DNA from: Actinomycetes bacterium
GTDB taxonomy: Bacteria; Actinomycetota; Acidimicrobiia; Acidimicrobiales; RAAP-2
NCBI GenBank assembly: GCA_021822565.1
Contig: JAKAQM010000002.1
Location: 1-58,264, forward strand
Direction of reading: 5' to 3'
DNA: 58,264 nt
Of this stretch, positions 6,288 to 19,235 are shown piece after piece; positions within the stretch are counted from its first letter, which is position 1; each line of letters starts with the position of its first letter. Position numbers and translations under genes: made by a program. Under the pieces are notes generated by a model that saw only the letters and a program-made list of their open reading frames with translations, did no database searches and was not told the DNA's origin.

Positions 6288-8006
6288 GTGCGGACCCACG
6301 AAGTGACCAACCAGCCACCCGCTCTGGTCGACTACGACGTGGCGGCAGACCCGACCCTCCTCGCAGGGTTGCATGCCTTCGGCGCCGGGTGGGCCGAGCC
6401 GAAGCTCCACGAGGTGGGACGGCTCGCAGGCTCCGGGCACGTCGCAGAGCTGGCGAGGGCCGTGAACGAGCACCCGCCCGTGCTGCACACCCACGACCGC
6501 TTCGGCAACCGGGTGGACGAGGTGGAGTTCCATCCCTACTGGCACGAGCTGATGCAGCTCGCCGTTGCGCAGGGCCTGCACGCCGCGGCGTGGCGGACAC
6601 CGAGGCGCACGGCGCACACGGCGCGTACGGCCAAGCTCCTCGTCTGGGGGCAGACGGATGCCGGGCACCTGTGCCCGGTCTCCATGACGTACGCGGCCGT
6701 GCCGGCGCTCCGCCACGCTCCCGAGCTCGCGGCGCGCTTCGAGCCACTGCTCGGGTCAGCCGTCTACGACTTCGGGCTGCGCGATCCCGAGACCAAGCGC
6801 GGCCTTCTCGCGGGGATGTCGTTGACCGAGAAGCAGGGGGGCTCGGACCTCCGAGCCACCACGACGAAGGCTGCGCCTGCGGGCGGCGGCGCGTTCCGGC
6901 TCGTGGGGCACAAGTGGTTCACGTCCGCGCCGATGTCGGATCTCTTCCTCGTGCTGGCTCGCGGACCCGGCGGCCTCTCGTGCTTCGCCGTTCCTCGCGT
7001 CCTTGCGGGCGGCGAGCGCAACGCCATCGAGTTGCAGCGGCTGAAGGACAAGCTCGGGAACCGCTCGAACGCGACGGCGGAGGTGGAGTACGACGGCGCG
7101 ATCGGTTGGCTGGTGGGCGAGGAGGGCCGAGGGATCCGCACGATCATGGAGATGGTCTCGGCGACCCGGCTCGACGCGATGACCGCCAGCGCCGCGGGGA
7201 TGCGATGGGGCGTCGTCCAGGCGGTCCACCACGCACGCCACCGCCGGGCGTTCGGCGCACGGCTCTCGGACCAGCCGCTCATGGCCAACGTCCTCGCGGA
7301 CCTGGTGGTCGAGTCCGAAGCGGCAACGCTCCTCGGCCTGCGTGTGGCAGCTGCCACGGACCGCGCGGCGGCGGGCGACGAGGCCGAGGCCGCCTTGCGC
7401 AGGATCGCGCTCCCTGCGGCGAAGTACTGGATCTGCAAGCGCGGGCCGGTGCACGCTGCAGAGGCGCTCGAATGCCTCGGGGGCAACGGGTACGTCGAGG
7501 AGTCGCAGATGCCCCGTCTGTACCGTGAGGCGCCGGTGAACTCGATCTGGGAGGGTTCGGGCAGTGTCGCCGCGCTCGACGTGCTCCGAGCGATGGCGAC
7601 GTGCCCCGAGAGCCTGGACGCCGCCGTCGACGAGGTCGCCGTCGCGTCGAGCGAAGACGCCCGTCTCGCCCGTGCGCTCCAAGCGTTCCGCAAGGAGCTC
7701 GGGGAGGCGGGCGAGCTCGAGGTCCGCGCACGGCGTCTCGCGCGCCGGCTCGTGCTCGCGCTCCAGGCGTCGCTCCTCCTCAGGTACGGGGCGCCCGCGG
7801 TCGCGGACGCGTTCTTGTCGTCGAGACTGGACGGTGACCATGGTGGCGCCTTCGGTGAGCTCTCTTCGCGCGTGGACCTGCACGCCGTCATGGAGCGTGC
7901 CGAGGTGCACACGGGTGCTGGCGAGCACGGCGTGCCGGCCCCGGAGCCCGAAGTGGGCACGCGGTCGGGGGCCAGCCGGGTCACTCGGGCGCACGCGACC
8001 GGCTGA
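6288..8006 (+). CDS. aidB: AidB-type acyl-CoA dehydrogenase
   Basis: A 572-residue flavoprotein of the acyl-CoA dehydrogenase superfamily, AidB branch. AidB belongs to the DNA alkylation (Ada) response in E. coli; its enzyme substrate is uncertain. The N-terminal domain carries the AidB signature FGNRVDEVEFHPYWHELM (about residues 68-85), the flavin-contacting stretch MSLTEKQGGSDLR (about 180) and HKWFTSAPMSDLFLVLAR, and the C-terminal domain has ECLGGNGYVEE and NSIWEGSG near residues 395-425. GTG 6288 is preceded by AGGAGG at a good distance. The last 60 residues are a low-complexity extension beyond the usual AidB end. No ada or alkylation-repair gene is adjacent. Confidence 0.88.
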   Translation: MRTHEVTNQPPALVDYDVAADPTLLAGLHAFGAGWAEPKLHEVGRLAGSGHVAELARAVNEHPPVLHTHDRFGNRVDEVEFHPYWHELMQLAVAQGLHAAAWRTPRRTAHTARTAKLLVWGQTDAGHLCPVSMTYAAVPALRHAPELAARFEPLLGSAVYDFGLRDPETKRGLLAGMSLTEKQGGSDLRATTTKAAPAGGGAFRLVGHKWFTSAPMSDLFLVLARGPGGLSCFAVPRVLAGGERNAIELQRLKDKLGNRSNATAEVEYDGAIGWLVGEEGRGIRTIMEMVSATRLDAMTASAAGMRWGVVQAVHHARHRRAFGARLSDQPLMANVLADLVVESEAATLLGLRVAAATDRAAAGDEAEAALRRIALPAAKYWICKRGPVHAAEALECLGGNGYVEESQMPRLYREAPVNSIWEGSGSVAALDVLRAMATCPESLDAAVDEVAVASSEDARLARALQAFRKELGEAGELEVRARRLARRLVLALQASLLLRYGAPAVADAFLSSRLDGDHGGAFGELSSRVDLHAVMERAEVHTGAGEHGVPAPEPEVGTRSGASRVTRAHATG

Positions 8007-8034
8007 AGACGACGCGAGGGGAGAGATCACCGCA

Positions 8035-10115
8035 ATGGCGACAGCGCGCGCCCGCAGGCGCTACGAGCCCGAGGACGATGCGGTCTCCGACGGCATGCAC
8101 GCGCCGGCGCGGAAGCCTGCGGACGTCCCGCGCCGTGCAGCGGTGGAAGACGTCCGCCCGACGGTCGACTGCGGCCGGTTCCCTGCGAAGGCCGTGGTGG
8201 GAGATGCCGTCGTCGTGGAAGCCACGGCGTTCGCAGACGGCCACGACCTCATCGTGTGCGACCTGCGCGTCCAGCGTGACGGTGACGCGACATGGTCCAC
8301 GATCGAGATGGTGCCGCTGGGCAATGACCGCTGGAGAGCGGCGTTCCCCGCCGCGGAGCCGGGCCGCTACCGCTTCGCGGTGCGCGCAGCGGTGGACCGG
8401 TACGGGACGTGGCTGAGGGACCTCCATGCACGTGCCGACGCCGGTCAGGACGTCCGCGGGGAGCTGGCAGTCGGGGCCGGGCTGCTCGCGAGATCGGCTT
8501 CCCGGGCGAGCGGCACCGACAGGAGGCTGCTCGCCGCCGCCGCCGAGTGCGTCGCGGGAGCCACCGAGGGGCTGGCGACGCCGGCCGTGCGCGACGTCGC
8601 GGAGCTCGCGCCCGACGGGACCGTCGGCGGGATGCTCGCAGATGCCCGATTGGGCGAGCTCGTCCGTCGGTACCGGGTGACGTGGGACGCGACGACCTCG
8701 GAGGTGCGCACGGTGGTCGTCGACCCGGTCCTCGCGCGCTTCTCGACCTGGTACGAGATGTTCCCACGGGGCGCGTCCGCGGACCCGGGGCGTGCGGGCA
8801 CGCTCGCGGACGTGCAGGCCCGCCTCGGCTACGTCTCGAGGCTCGGTGCGGACGTGCTGTACCTGCCGCCCGTGCACCCCATCGGCGCGACGGCGCGCAA
8901 GGGCGCCGACGGTGCGATTGAGGCCGGGCCCGAAGACCCTGGGAGCCCGTGGGCGATCGGATCGTCGCACGGCGGCCACTGCGCCATCGATCCCGGGCTC
9001 GGCACGCTCGCGGACTTCGACGCGCTCGTCGCTGCGGCCAGGGAGCGCGGCATCGCGATCGCGATGGACCTCGCCTTCCAGTGCTCGCCGGACCATCCAT
9101 GGGTGCGAGCGCACCCTGAGTGGTTCCGCCAGCACCCCGACGGGTCGATCCGCTACGCGGAGAACCCGCCGAAGCGCTACGAGGACATCTACCCTCTGGA
9201 CTTCGAGACGGAGGACTGGTGGGGGCTGTGGCTCGCGCTGAGCGACGTCGTGCGCTTCTGGATCGGCCATGGCGTGCGCGTCTTTCGCGTCGACAACCCG
9301 CACACGAAGCCGTTCGCGTTCTGGGAGTGGCTGCTCGCCACGGTGAAGGAGGAGCATCCCGAGACGATCTTCCTCGCCGAGGCCTTCACCCGCCCCGCCG
9401 TGATGTACCGGCTGGCGAAGCTCGGGTTCACCCAGTCGTACACCTATTTCGCGTGGCGCAACTCGAAGTGGGAGATCGAGTCGTACATGGCCGAGCTCGC
9501 CCAGGTCTCGGACTTCTTCCGGCCGAGCTTCTGGCCGAACACGCCCGACATCCTCACCGAGGTCCTGCAGACCGGAGGGAGGGCGGCGTTCGCCTCGCGG
9601 CTCGTCCTGGCCGCCACCCTCGCGGCGAGCTACGGGGTGTACGGCCCGGCGTTCGAGCTCCAAGAGCACCTGGCGCGCGCGCCGGGCTCGGAGGAGTACC
9701 TGCATTCCGAGAAGTACGCCGTCCGTCACTGGGACGTCGACAGCCCCGACAGCCTCGCGCCGTTGATGGCGCGGCTGAACGCGCTCCGCCGTGCGCATCC
9801 CGCGCTCCAGCGCAACGACACGCTCCGGTTCCACCCGACGGACAACGACCAGCTGATCGCGTACTCGAAGACCTGGGGCGACGACGTCGTGCTCGTCGTG
9901 GTGAACCTCGATCCGAGGTACCCGCAGTCGGGATGGGTCGAGCTGGCAGCGCTCGGGGGCGGTCCCGGAGAGCCGATCGAGGCGCACGACCTGCTCACCG
10001 ACGCCCGGTATCACTGGGAAGGATCGCGGAGCTTCGTGATCCTCGACCCCGCGGCCGTCCCGGCGCACGTCCTTTCGATCAGCGAGGGCGCGGGGCAGCT
10101 GGCGCGGGAGCCGGC

Positions 10116-10119
<4 letters not shown>
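8035..10119 (+). CDS. glgE: Alpha-1,4-glucan:maltose-1-phosphate maltosyltransferase
   Basis: A 694-residue GH13_3 enzyme that transfers maltose from maltose 1-phosphate onto alpha-1,4-glucans. The N-terminal domain (about 45-150) is beta-rich. The catalytic barrel contains LPPVHPIGATARKG, VRVFRVDNPHTKP with the nucleophile Asp420, IFLAEAFTRP with acid/base Glu449, and FWPNTPDIL with Asp505 as transition-state residue. PLDFETEDWWGLW and TQSYTYFAWRNSK are also typical of GlgE. ATG 8035 is the only good start: upstream in the same frame lies the antisense-like shadow of aidB. The gene opens an operon in which the next three genes each begin inside the previous stop codon. The fused TreS-maltokinase downstream supplies its substrate. 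Confidence 0.95.
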
Positions 10120-13441
<3,322 letters not shown>

Positions 13442-13445
<4 letters not shown>

Positions 13446-15379
13446 GCGGAGAGCTCGAGACGCTCGCACAGCTCTACGAGGTCGAGACCGCCTACGTCGA
13501 CGCGTCGGGCGAAGTGCGCGAGGCGGCGCCGGACGTGCTGCGGGCGGTGCTCGTTGCACTGGGCGCGCCCGTGACAGATCCCGTGTCGGCGGCACGCGAG
13601 GAGCGCCTGCGCCGGCACACCCGGGTGATCGAGCCCGTGTGCGCGCTTCCCGCGGCCGGAACACAGGCCATCGAGGTCGGCCTCCCGCGATCGGTGCACC
13701 CTCGGGACTGCTGGCTGGTGCTCGAGGCAGAGGACGCCGACACCCGTCGGACCCGGCTCATGGCGGCCATCCAGCGGCCGCTCGGCTCGGCGCGCGTCGA
13801 GGGGATGCCGATGGACCGCTACGAGGTGCATCTCAGCTCGCCGGTCGACCTGCTGCCGGCCGGCTACCACGAGCTGCGCGTGGAGGGTCCTGGGATCGAG
13901 GCCTCGGCCATGGTCGTCGTCGCGCCGCGCTGTCCGGTGCCCGCGCGGGGCTGGGGCGCGTTCCTCCCGGTGCAGGCGATGCGGACCGCAACGGACTGGG
14001 GAGTGGGGAGCTACCCCGCGCTGCGCGAGACCGCGCGTTGGGTGAGCCGCCTCGGTGGGGACCTCGTGGGCACCCTGCCGCTCTACCCCGCCTACTACGA
14101 GGAGCCGGTCGAGATCAGCCCGTACCTCCCGGCGACGAGGCTCGGGTGGAACGAGCTGTACGTGGATCCGACCGAGCTCCCCGAGCTCGAGGCGTCGTCG
14201 GAGGCTCGCGACCTGCTCGCGTCGAGAGCCTTCACCGACGCGCTGAGGGCGGTCCGCCTGAACCCGCTCGTGGACTATCCCGCCTCGATGGCGCTCGTCG
14301 GGCAGGTGCTCGACGCGCTCGCGCGGGCGCTGTTCGCCATCCCTTCGCCGCGTCGACGAGCGCTCGAGGACTTCGCCCGCGCGCGGCCTGACCTGGTCGC
14401 CTACGCGCGCTTCCGGGCCGGCGAGCGCGTGGAGGCGAGCAGCCCGTCGAGCGGTGAGGTGGCCGTGCCCCACGACGAGCGGGCGCGCTCGCACCTCTAC
14501 GCCCAGTGGGTCGCGGAGCAGCAGCTGGCCGCGGCCGGGGGCAACCTGCTCCTCGACCTTCCCATCGGGGTCCACCCGTCGGGGTTCGACCCGAGCTTCG
14601 AGCCGACGGCGTTCGCGCTGGGTGTCGAAGGCGGGGCACCTCCCGACGCCTTCTTCACCAGGGGCCAGCGGTGGTCGTTCCGCCCCCTGCACCCCCGCGG
14701 CGCGCGGGAGCAGCGGTACCGCCACGTGGTGGCAGTGCTCCGACATGCGATGCGGCACGCGTCGGCCCTGCGCCTCGACCATGTGATGGGGCTGTACCGC
14801 CTGTACTGGGTGCCGGCCGGCGCGGAGGCGACCGACGGCGCGTACGTCCGCTACCGCGACGACGAGCTGCGGGCGATCGTCGCGCTCGAGGCACAGCGCT
14901 CGGGAACGGCGATCGTGGGGGAGGACCTCGGCACCGTTCCCGACGAGGTCCGTGCCGGCATGCACGACGACCGGATGCTGCGAACGTGGGTGCTGCAGTT
15001 CGAGGCCTCTGCCGGCGCTCCGCTCCCCGATCCTCCCGACCTCTCCCTGGCGAGCATCGGCACCCACGACCTGCCGCGCTTCGTGACGTACTGGGAGGCG
15101 CCCGTGCACGCCAGCTGGCGCCAGGCACTGGGCGGAGACGCACGCCGGGGCCTGCGCGCGAGCCTCGACCACCTCGCCGCCGGCCCCGCGCGCCTCGTCT
15201 TGGTCGACGTCGAGGACCTCTGGCTCGAGCGCGTGCCGCACAACCGCCCCGGGACCGGTCCAGAGACCGGCAACTGGCGGCATCGCGCGGCCAGGACGCT
15301 CGAAGAGATCGTCGAAGACCAAGAGGTTGCCGCGGCGCTGCAGCGGATCGACGCGCTCAGGCAGGAGGAGGGCGGATGA
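13442..15379 (+). CDS. malQ: 4-alpha-glucanotransferase (amylomaltase)
   Basis: A 645-residue GH77 enzyme that transfers malto-oligosaccharide segments between alpha-1,4-glucans and releases glucose. Catalytic motifs are ALRLDHVMGLYRLYWVP (nucleophile Asp446), IVGEDLGTVPDEV (acid/base Glu494) and SIGTHDLPRF (Asp543). ISPYLPATRLGWNELYVD, near residue 225, matches the GH77 pattern that is usually SPYxxxSxxxxNPLYID. The first 190 residues are the extra N-terminal module common in actinobacterial MalQ. The start is fixed by an ATGA overlap with the TreS-Mak stop. Its presence between the maltokinase and branching-enzyme genes suggests recycling of short glucans made or trimmed by the GlgE pathway. 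Confidence 0.93.
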
Positions 15380-17271
15380 TCACCGACGACGACCTCTTCT
15401 TGTTCAACGAGGGGTCGCACCGGCGCCTCGCGGAGAAGCTCGGGGCCCATCTCCTGGGCGAGGGAGGGGTCCACTTCGCCGTGTGGGCTCCGAGTGCGCG
15501 AGCGGTGTCGGTCGTCGGGGACTGGAACTGGTGGCGCAGCGACGCCGATCCGCTCTCGGCGCGCGGGAGCTCGGGGATCTGGGAGGGCGTGGCCCGGCAC
15601 GCGAGGAGGGGCCAGGTCTACAAGTTCGCGATCACGACCGCCGAGGGCACGGTCCTCGAGAAGGCCGATCCGTTCGCGTCCTTCTGCGAGGTGCCTCCGC
15701 GGACCGGGTCGGTGATCTGGGACCTCGCCTACGGCTGGGGCGACCAGGAGTGGATGGCGGCCCGCGCGGAGCACCAGACGCTGCGTTCGCCGATCTCGAT
15801 GTACGAGGTCCACCTCGGCAGCTGGTGCCGGACACCTCGGAGGCCACATGAGCTGCTGACCTACCGAGAGCTCGCAGCGCCGCTCGTCGATCACGTGCGG
15901 CGCAGCGGGTTCACCCACGTCGAGCTCCTTCCCGTGATGGAGCATCCCTTCTACGGGAGCTGGGGCTACCAGACGACGGGGTACTTCGCGCCGAGCGCAC
16001 GTTACGGCGCTCCCCAGGACTTCATGGCGCTCGTCGACGCGCTGCACCAGGCGGGGATCGGCGTCATCCTCGACTGGGTGCCGTCCCACTTCCCTTCCGA
16101 CGAGTTCGCGCTCGCGTCGTTCGACGGCACCCACCTCTACGAGCACGCCGACCCGCGCCGCGGCGTCCATCCGGACTGGAACAGCCTCGTCTTCAACTAC
16201 GGACGTCACGAGGTGCGGAGCTTCCTCTCCTCGTCGGCGGACCACTGGCTCCGGACGTACCACGCCGACGGCCTGCGGGTCGACGCGGTGGCCTCCATGC
16301 TGTACCTCGACTACTCGCGCAAGCCCGGCGAGTGGGACCCGAACCCCTATGGCGGGCGCGAGGACCTCGATGCGATCGCCTTCCTGCGTGAGCTCAACGC
16401 CGGCGTCTACGCAGATCACCCTGGCGTCCAGACCATCGCAGAGGAGTCCACCGCCTGGGGCGGGGTGTCCCGGCCGGTCGAGTGGGGGGGGCTCGGGTTC
16501 GGGTTCAAGTGGGACATGGGCTGGATGCACGACACGCTCGGGTACATGGCACGCGATCCGGTCCACCGCCGGTGGCACCACGGCGAGCTGACCTTCCGCG
16601 CGGTGTACGCCTTCACCGAGAACTTCGTCCTTCCGCTTTCCCACGACGAGGTGGTGCACGGCAAGGGCTCCCTGCTCGCGAAGATGCCGGGTGACGACTG
16701 GCAGCGGCGCGCGAACCTCCGGCTGCTCTACGGCTACCAGTACGGGCTGCCGGGGAAGAAGCTCCTCTTCATGGGGTCCGAGCTCGCGGACTGGAGAGAG
16801 TGGGACCACGACGAGGGGTTGCGCTGGGAGCTGCTCGACGACGACCGGCACGCCGGGGTGTGCCGGTGGATCCGCGACCTGAACGAGCTGTACCGCAGCG
16901 AGCCCGCGCTCCACGAGCTCGACGCGGACCCGGCGGGGTTCGAGTGGGTGCAGTACGAGGACGCCGCGATCAGCGTGCTGAGCTTCCTGCGCAGGTCGTC
17001 GGGTGGGCGTGTCGTGCTCGTCGTCTGCAATTTCACGCCGGTGCCCCGCGACGACCTGCTCGTGGGCGTGCCCGCTCCGGGGTTCTGGCGCGAGCGTCTC
17101 AACTCCGACGCCGTCGAGTACGGGGGGAGCGGTGTCGGCAACCTCGGCGGGCTGCACGCCGAAGCGGTGTCGGCGCATGCCGAAGCGGTGCCGCTGCATG
17201 GCTGGGCGTGGACCCTCACGATGGTCGCTCCGCCACTGGGCTGCGTCTACTTCGTCCGGGAGCCAGGCTGA
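15376..17271 (+). CDS. glgB: 1,4-alpha-glucan branching enzyme
   Basis: A 631-residue GH13_9 enzyme that makes alpha-1,6 branches. It has one N-terminal CBM48 domain (HFAVWAPSARAVSVVGDWNWW, about residues 33-53) and lacks the additional N-terminal module of the longer GlgB form. The barrel shows ELLPVMEHPFYGSWGYQ, DGLRVDAVASMLYLDY with nucleophile Asp303, TIAEESTAW with the catalytic Glu at 356 or 357, and LPLSHDEVVHGKGS with Asp424. The start ATG overlaps the malQ stop. Near the C-terminus a 7-residue tandem repeat (HAEAVSA/HAEAVPL) replaces the usual smooth beta-sandwich sequence. The gene closes the operon; a hairpin follows 15 bases downstream. Confidence 0.95.
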   Translation: MITDDDLFLFNEGSHRRLAEKLGAHLLGEGGVHFAVWAPSARAVSVVGDWNWWRSDADPLSARGSSGIWEGVARHARRGQVYKFAITTAEGTVLEKADPFASFCEVPPRTGSVIWDLAYGWGDQEWMAARAEHQTLRSPISMYEVHLGSWCRTPRRPHELLTYRELAAPLVDHVRRSGFTHVELLPVMEHPFYGSWGYQTTGYFAPSARYGAPQDFMALVDALHQAGIGVILDWVPSHFPSDEFALASFDGTHLYEHADPRRGVHPDWNSLVFNYGRHEVRSFLSSSADHWLRTYHADGLRVDAVASMLYLDYSRKPGEWDPNPYGGREDLDAIAFLRELNAGVYADHPGVQTIAEESTAWGGVSRPVEWGGLGFGFKWDMGWMHDTLGYMARDPVHRRWHHGELTFRAVYAFTENFVLPLSHDEVVHGKGSLLAKMPGDDWQRRANLRLLYGYQYGLPGKKLLFMGSELADWREWDHDEGLRWELLDDDRHAGVCRWIRDLNELYRSEPALHELDADPAGFEWVQYEDAAISVLSFLRRSSGGRVVLVVCNFTPVPRDDLLVGVPAPGFWRERLNSDAVEYGGSGVGNLGGLHAEAVSAHAEAVPLHGWAWTLTMVAPPLGCVYFVREPG

Positions 17272-17286
17272 GGCCGGTCGCGAGCG

Positions 17287-17304
17287 TCGCGATTGCCATC
17301 GCGA
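17287..17304. terminator. Hairpin between convergent glgB and the CsrA-like gene
   Basis: TCGCGAT (17287-17293), loop TGCC, ATCGCGA (17298-17304): a perfect 7-bp stem in the 43-base gap between the convergent stops. There is no T-run on either side, so it would be a GC hairpin-type or bidirectional terminator. The placement is what supports the call. Confidence 0.5.
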
Positions 17305-17314
17305 TCGAAGAGGT

Positions 17315-17890
17315 TCAGCCCGGGGCGGATGCCGCGGTGACGTCCTCGGGGAGCTCGGGAGCGTGGTGAGCCTCCACGAGGCCCGAGGCGTCGGGAGCCC
17401 GGACGACGTTCCAGAGCTCCTCGCGGTAGACGCGGCGCTCCGGGGCGTCGACCCCGAGGCGTACGTAGCTGCCGGCAGGCCGGATGAGGGTGACGCGGAA
17501 CGCGTCGCCGATCGCGTCGCCGCCGAACTCGAGGGTCGGGTTGCCCTTCGAGATCGAAGTGACCGCCACCCACAGGTCGTCGCCAACCTCGACCGCCTCA
17601 CCTGGATTGCGGTCCACGGCGAGCCCGGCACGCACGGTGGTGGCGGCCGTGCCCTGGGGCGCGGCCGTGATCCTGACGCGGTCGCCGTCGAACACGATGC
17701 TCGAGGTGGGGACGATCTCGAGGCGGACCCGCTCCGGCGCCACGACTGCTGCCGAGATCCGCAGCTCGGGGAAGGCACCCGGTGCGCTGAGCCCGATCCA
17801 GACCCGGCGGTCCGTCAGCGAGAGGACCGTCACCCGCAGGTCGGGTTGGATGATGATCGACTCGCCTGGTCGGCGATTGAGCACGAGCAT
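17315..17890 (-). CDS. Enlarged, internally duplicated CsrA-like protein
   Basis: A 191-residue protein, about three times the usual 60-70 of CsrA. Residues 1-37 start as CsrA does: MLVLNRRPGESI has Arg6, Arg7, Gly9 and Glu10 at the same positions as in CsrA. Residues 131-160 end as CsrA does: YVRLGVDAPERRVYREELW, where Arg156 matches the RNA-binding Arg44. Between them, 43-71 resembles the end and 89-122 (LAVDRNPGEAV) the beginning, so two CsrA-like units lie in tandem. The first and last modules keep the binding-surface residues; the inner ones do not. ATG 17890 follows GGGAGG. CsrA binds GGA-containing mRNA leaders, and this gene is convergent with the glgE-treS-malQ-glgB operon. RNA binding is inferred, and no flagellar or FliW gene is near. 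Confidence 0.7.
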   Translation of the reverse strand: MLVLNRRPGESIIIQPDLRVTVLSLTDRRVWIGLSAPGAFPELRISAAVVAPERVRLEIVPTSSIVFDGDRVRITAAPQGTAATTVRAGLAVDRNPGEAVEVGDDLWVAVTSISKGNPTLEFGGDAIGDAFRVTLIRPAGSYVRLGVDAPERRVYREELWNVVRAPDASGLVEAHHAPELPEDVTAASAPG

Positions 17891-17971
17891 GTGCGGCCCC
17901 TCCCGCCTGATGTTCGAGGCCCAACCGTAGTTGGCGCCCAGGGGGGAAGGGTGGTTCCCGGGCGCGGCCGG

Positions 17972-18411
17972 TCAACGTGGCCCGGGCGCCAGGGCTTCGA
18001 GCACCTCACGGGCGGCACGCAGCGACGTCTGCGGGTCGGCGCCGGGAGACCCGATGCGCGGATCGAAGTTCAGGTCGACGAAGGCCTCGGTCATGCCGCT
18101 GCCGGCGAGCGCTCGGAGGTCTTCGCGGATCTCCTCGAGGGTCCCGGTGAGCGGCGCACGCGCGGTCGATCGGACCTGCCGACCGCTCGGCAGACGAAGC
18201 GGAGCGAGGAGGGATCGCGCCCTTCTTCAGCCGCTGCAGCCCTGACGACCCCGATCGGTCTCGCCAAGTCGGCAAGGTCGGCCCGGCTGCTGCTGATCCA
18301 GCCGTCGGCCATCCGACCGGCACGGCGCAGGGAGGCATCCGCAGCCCCGCCGAACAGCAGCGGGGGATGGGGCTCCTGGGGCGGCTTGGGGTCCACGCGG
18401 GCACGCGGCAC
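17972..18411 (-). pseudogene. Remnant of a luciferase-like (LLM class) flavin-dependent oxidoreductase
   Basis: Only the C-terminal half of an LLM-family oxidoreductase remains. DPKPPQEPHPPLLFGG at the upstream end and GRMADGWISSS are the family's mid-protein motifs, normally near residue 180-200. An in-frame TGA lies a short way upstream, so the flavin-binding N-terminal part is missing. Near 18165-18177 the frame must shift by one base to continue into RAPLTGTLEEIREDL and the normal end, MTEAFVDLNFDP, stopping at 17972. So the gene is both 5'-truncated and frameshifted. A short MELG-type start at 18424 in another frame might be the original gene start left after an internal deletion; this is speculative. 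Confidence 0.75.
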
Positions 18412-18469
18412 GCGGGAGTACGGCCAAGCTCCATCACGCGCCCTCCGTGTCGACGTGCCGGGTCACGGC

Positions 18470-19228
18470 TCAGCCGGGGATCCTCCGCCACAGCGCTTGG
18501 GGAACCAGGCGGGCCAGACCCATCGCCCATCTTGCCGCGCCAGGGACCCAGATGACCGGTGCGCCGGACTCGAGCCCGGCCATCACCGCGTCGGCGACCG
18601 CCTCGGGCGTGGACGACATCGGGGCGCTGGGCAAGCCCTCGGTCATCTTGGTCGGGACCCGGCCGGGGCGGACGATCTGGACGGCGACCCCGGTGCCGCG
18701 TAGCGCCTCGGAGAGCCCGAGCGAGAACGCGTCGAGCCCTGCCTTGGCCGACGCGTAGACGAAATTCTGTCGGCGCACTCGCACGGCGGCGACCGAGGAC
18801 AGGACGACGATCCGGCCGTAGCCCTGCGCTCGGAGCCGTGCGGCCGCACGGGTGAGTGCCGTGGCCGGCCACGAGTACGTCGCGGTGACGACCTCGGCGG
18901 TGCGCGCGGGATCGAGCTCGTCGCGCTCGTGCGACAGCACGCCGACCGCGAGCAGGACGAGGTCGGCGGCCCCGGCGGCGTCGAACGCGTCGTCGACGGT
19001 CGCTGCGGCGCCTGCGACGTCGAGCGCGTCGAAGCGCACGGTGGACACGTGCTCCGCCCCCGCGGCGGAGGCGGCGGAGGCGGATGCTGCCAGCCGCTGG
19101 TCGTCCCTGCCGGCGAGGACGACGGTCCGGCATCGCCGGCGTACGAGCGCCTGCACGATGGCACCTGCGAGGTCGGAGGTGCCGCCGAGGACCACCACCG
19201 ACTGGGGCTGACCGAATGCGTCGAGCAT
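18470..19228 (-). CDS. dprE2: Decaprenylphospho-beta-D-erythro-pentofuranosid-2-ulose 2-reductase (DprE2), SDR family
   Basis: A 252-residue short-chain dehydrogenase that would reduce the 2-keto intermediate made by DprE1 to decaprenyl-phosphoryl-arabinose. It begins LDAFGQPQSVVVLGGTSDLA, the DprE2 N-terminus with the dinucleotide-binding GGTSDLA loop, and carries VLSSVAAVRVRRQNFVYASAKAG with the catalytic Ser-Tyr-Lys set and RPGRVPTKMTEGLP. It starts 7 bases after the dprE1 stop, as in mycobacteria, where the two enzymes act together. The last 30 residues contain a likely membrane-contacting segment (ARWAMGLARLVPQALWRRI). Confidence 0.92.
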   Translation of the reverse strand: MLDAFGQPQSVVVLGGTSDLAGAIVQALVRRRCRTVVLAGRDDQRLAASASAASAAGAEHVSTVRFDALDVAGAAATVDDAFDAAGAADLVLLAVGVLSHERDELDPARTAEVVTATYSWPATALTRAAARLRAQGYGRIVVLSSVAAVRVRRQNFVYASAKAGLDAFSLGLSEALRGTGVAVQIVRPGRVPTKMTEGLPSAPMSSTPEAVADAVMAGLESGAPVIWVPGAARWAMGLARLVPQALWRRIPG

Positions 19229-19235
19229 GCGTGGC

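Noticed and set aside
14851-17778. Long minus-strand frame opposite malQ, glgB and the CsrA-like gene
   Set aside because: Same cause: an antisense shadow of true genes whose motifs are clear on the plus strand.
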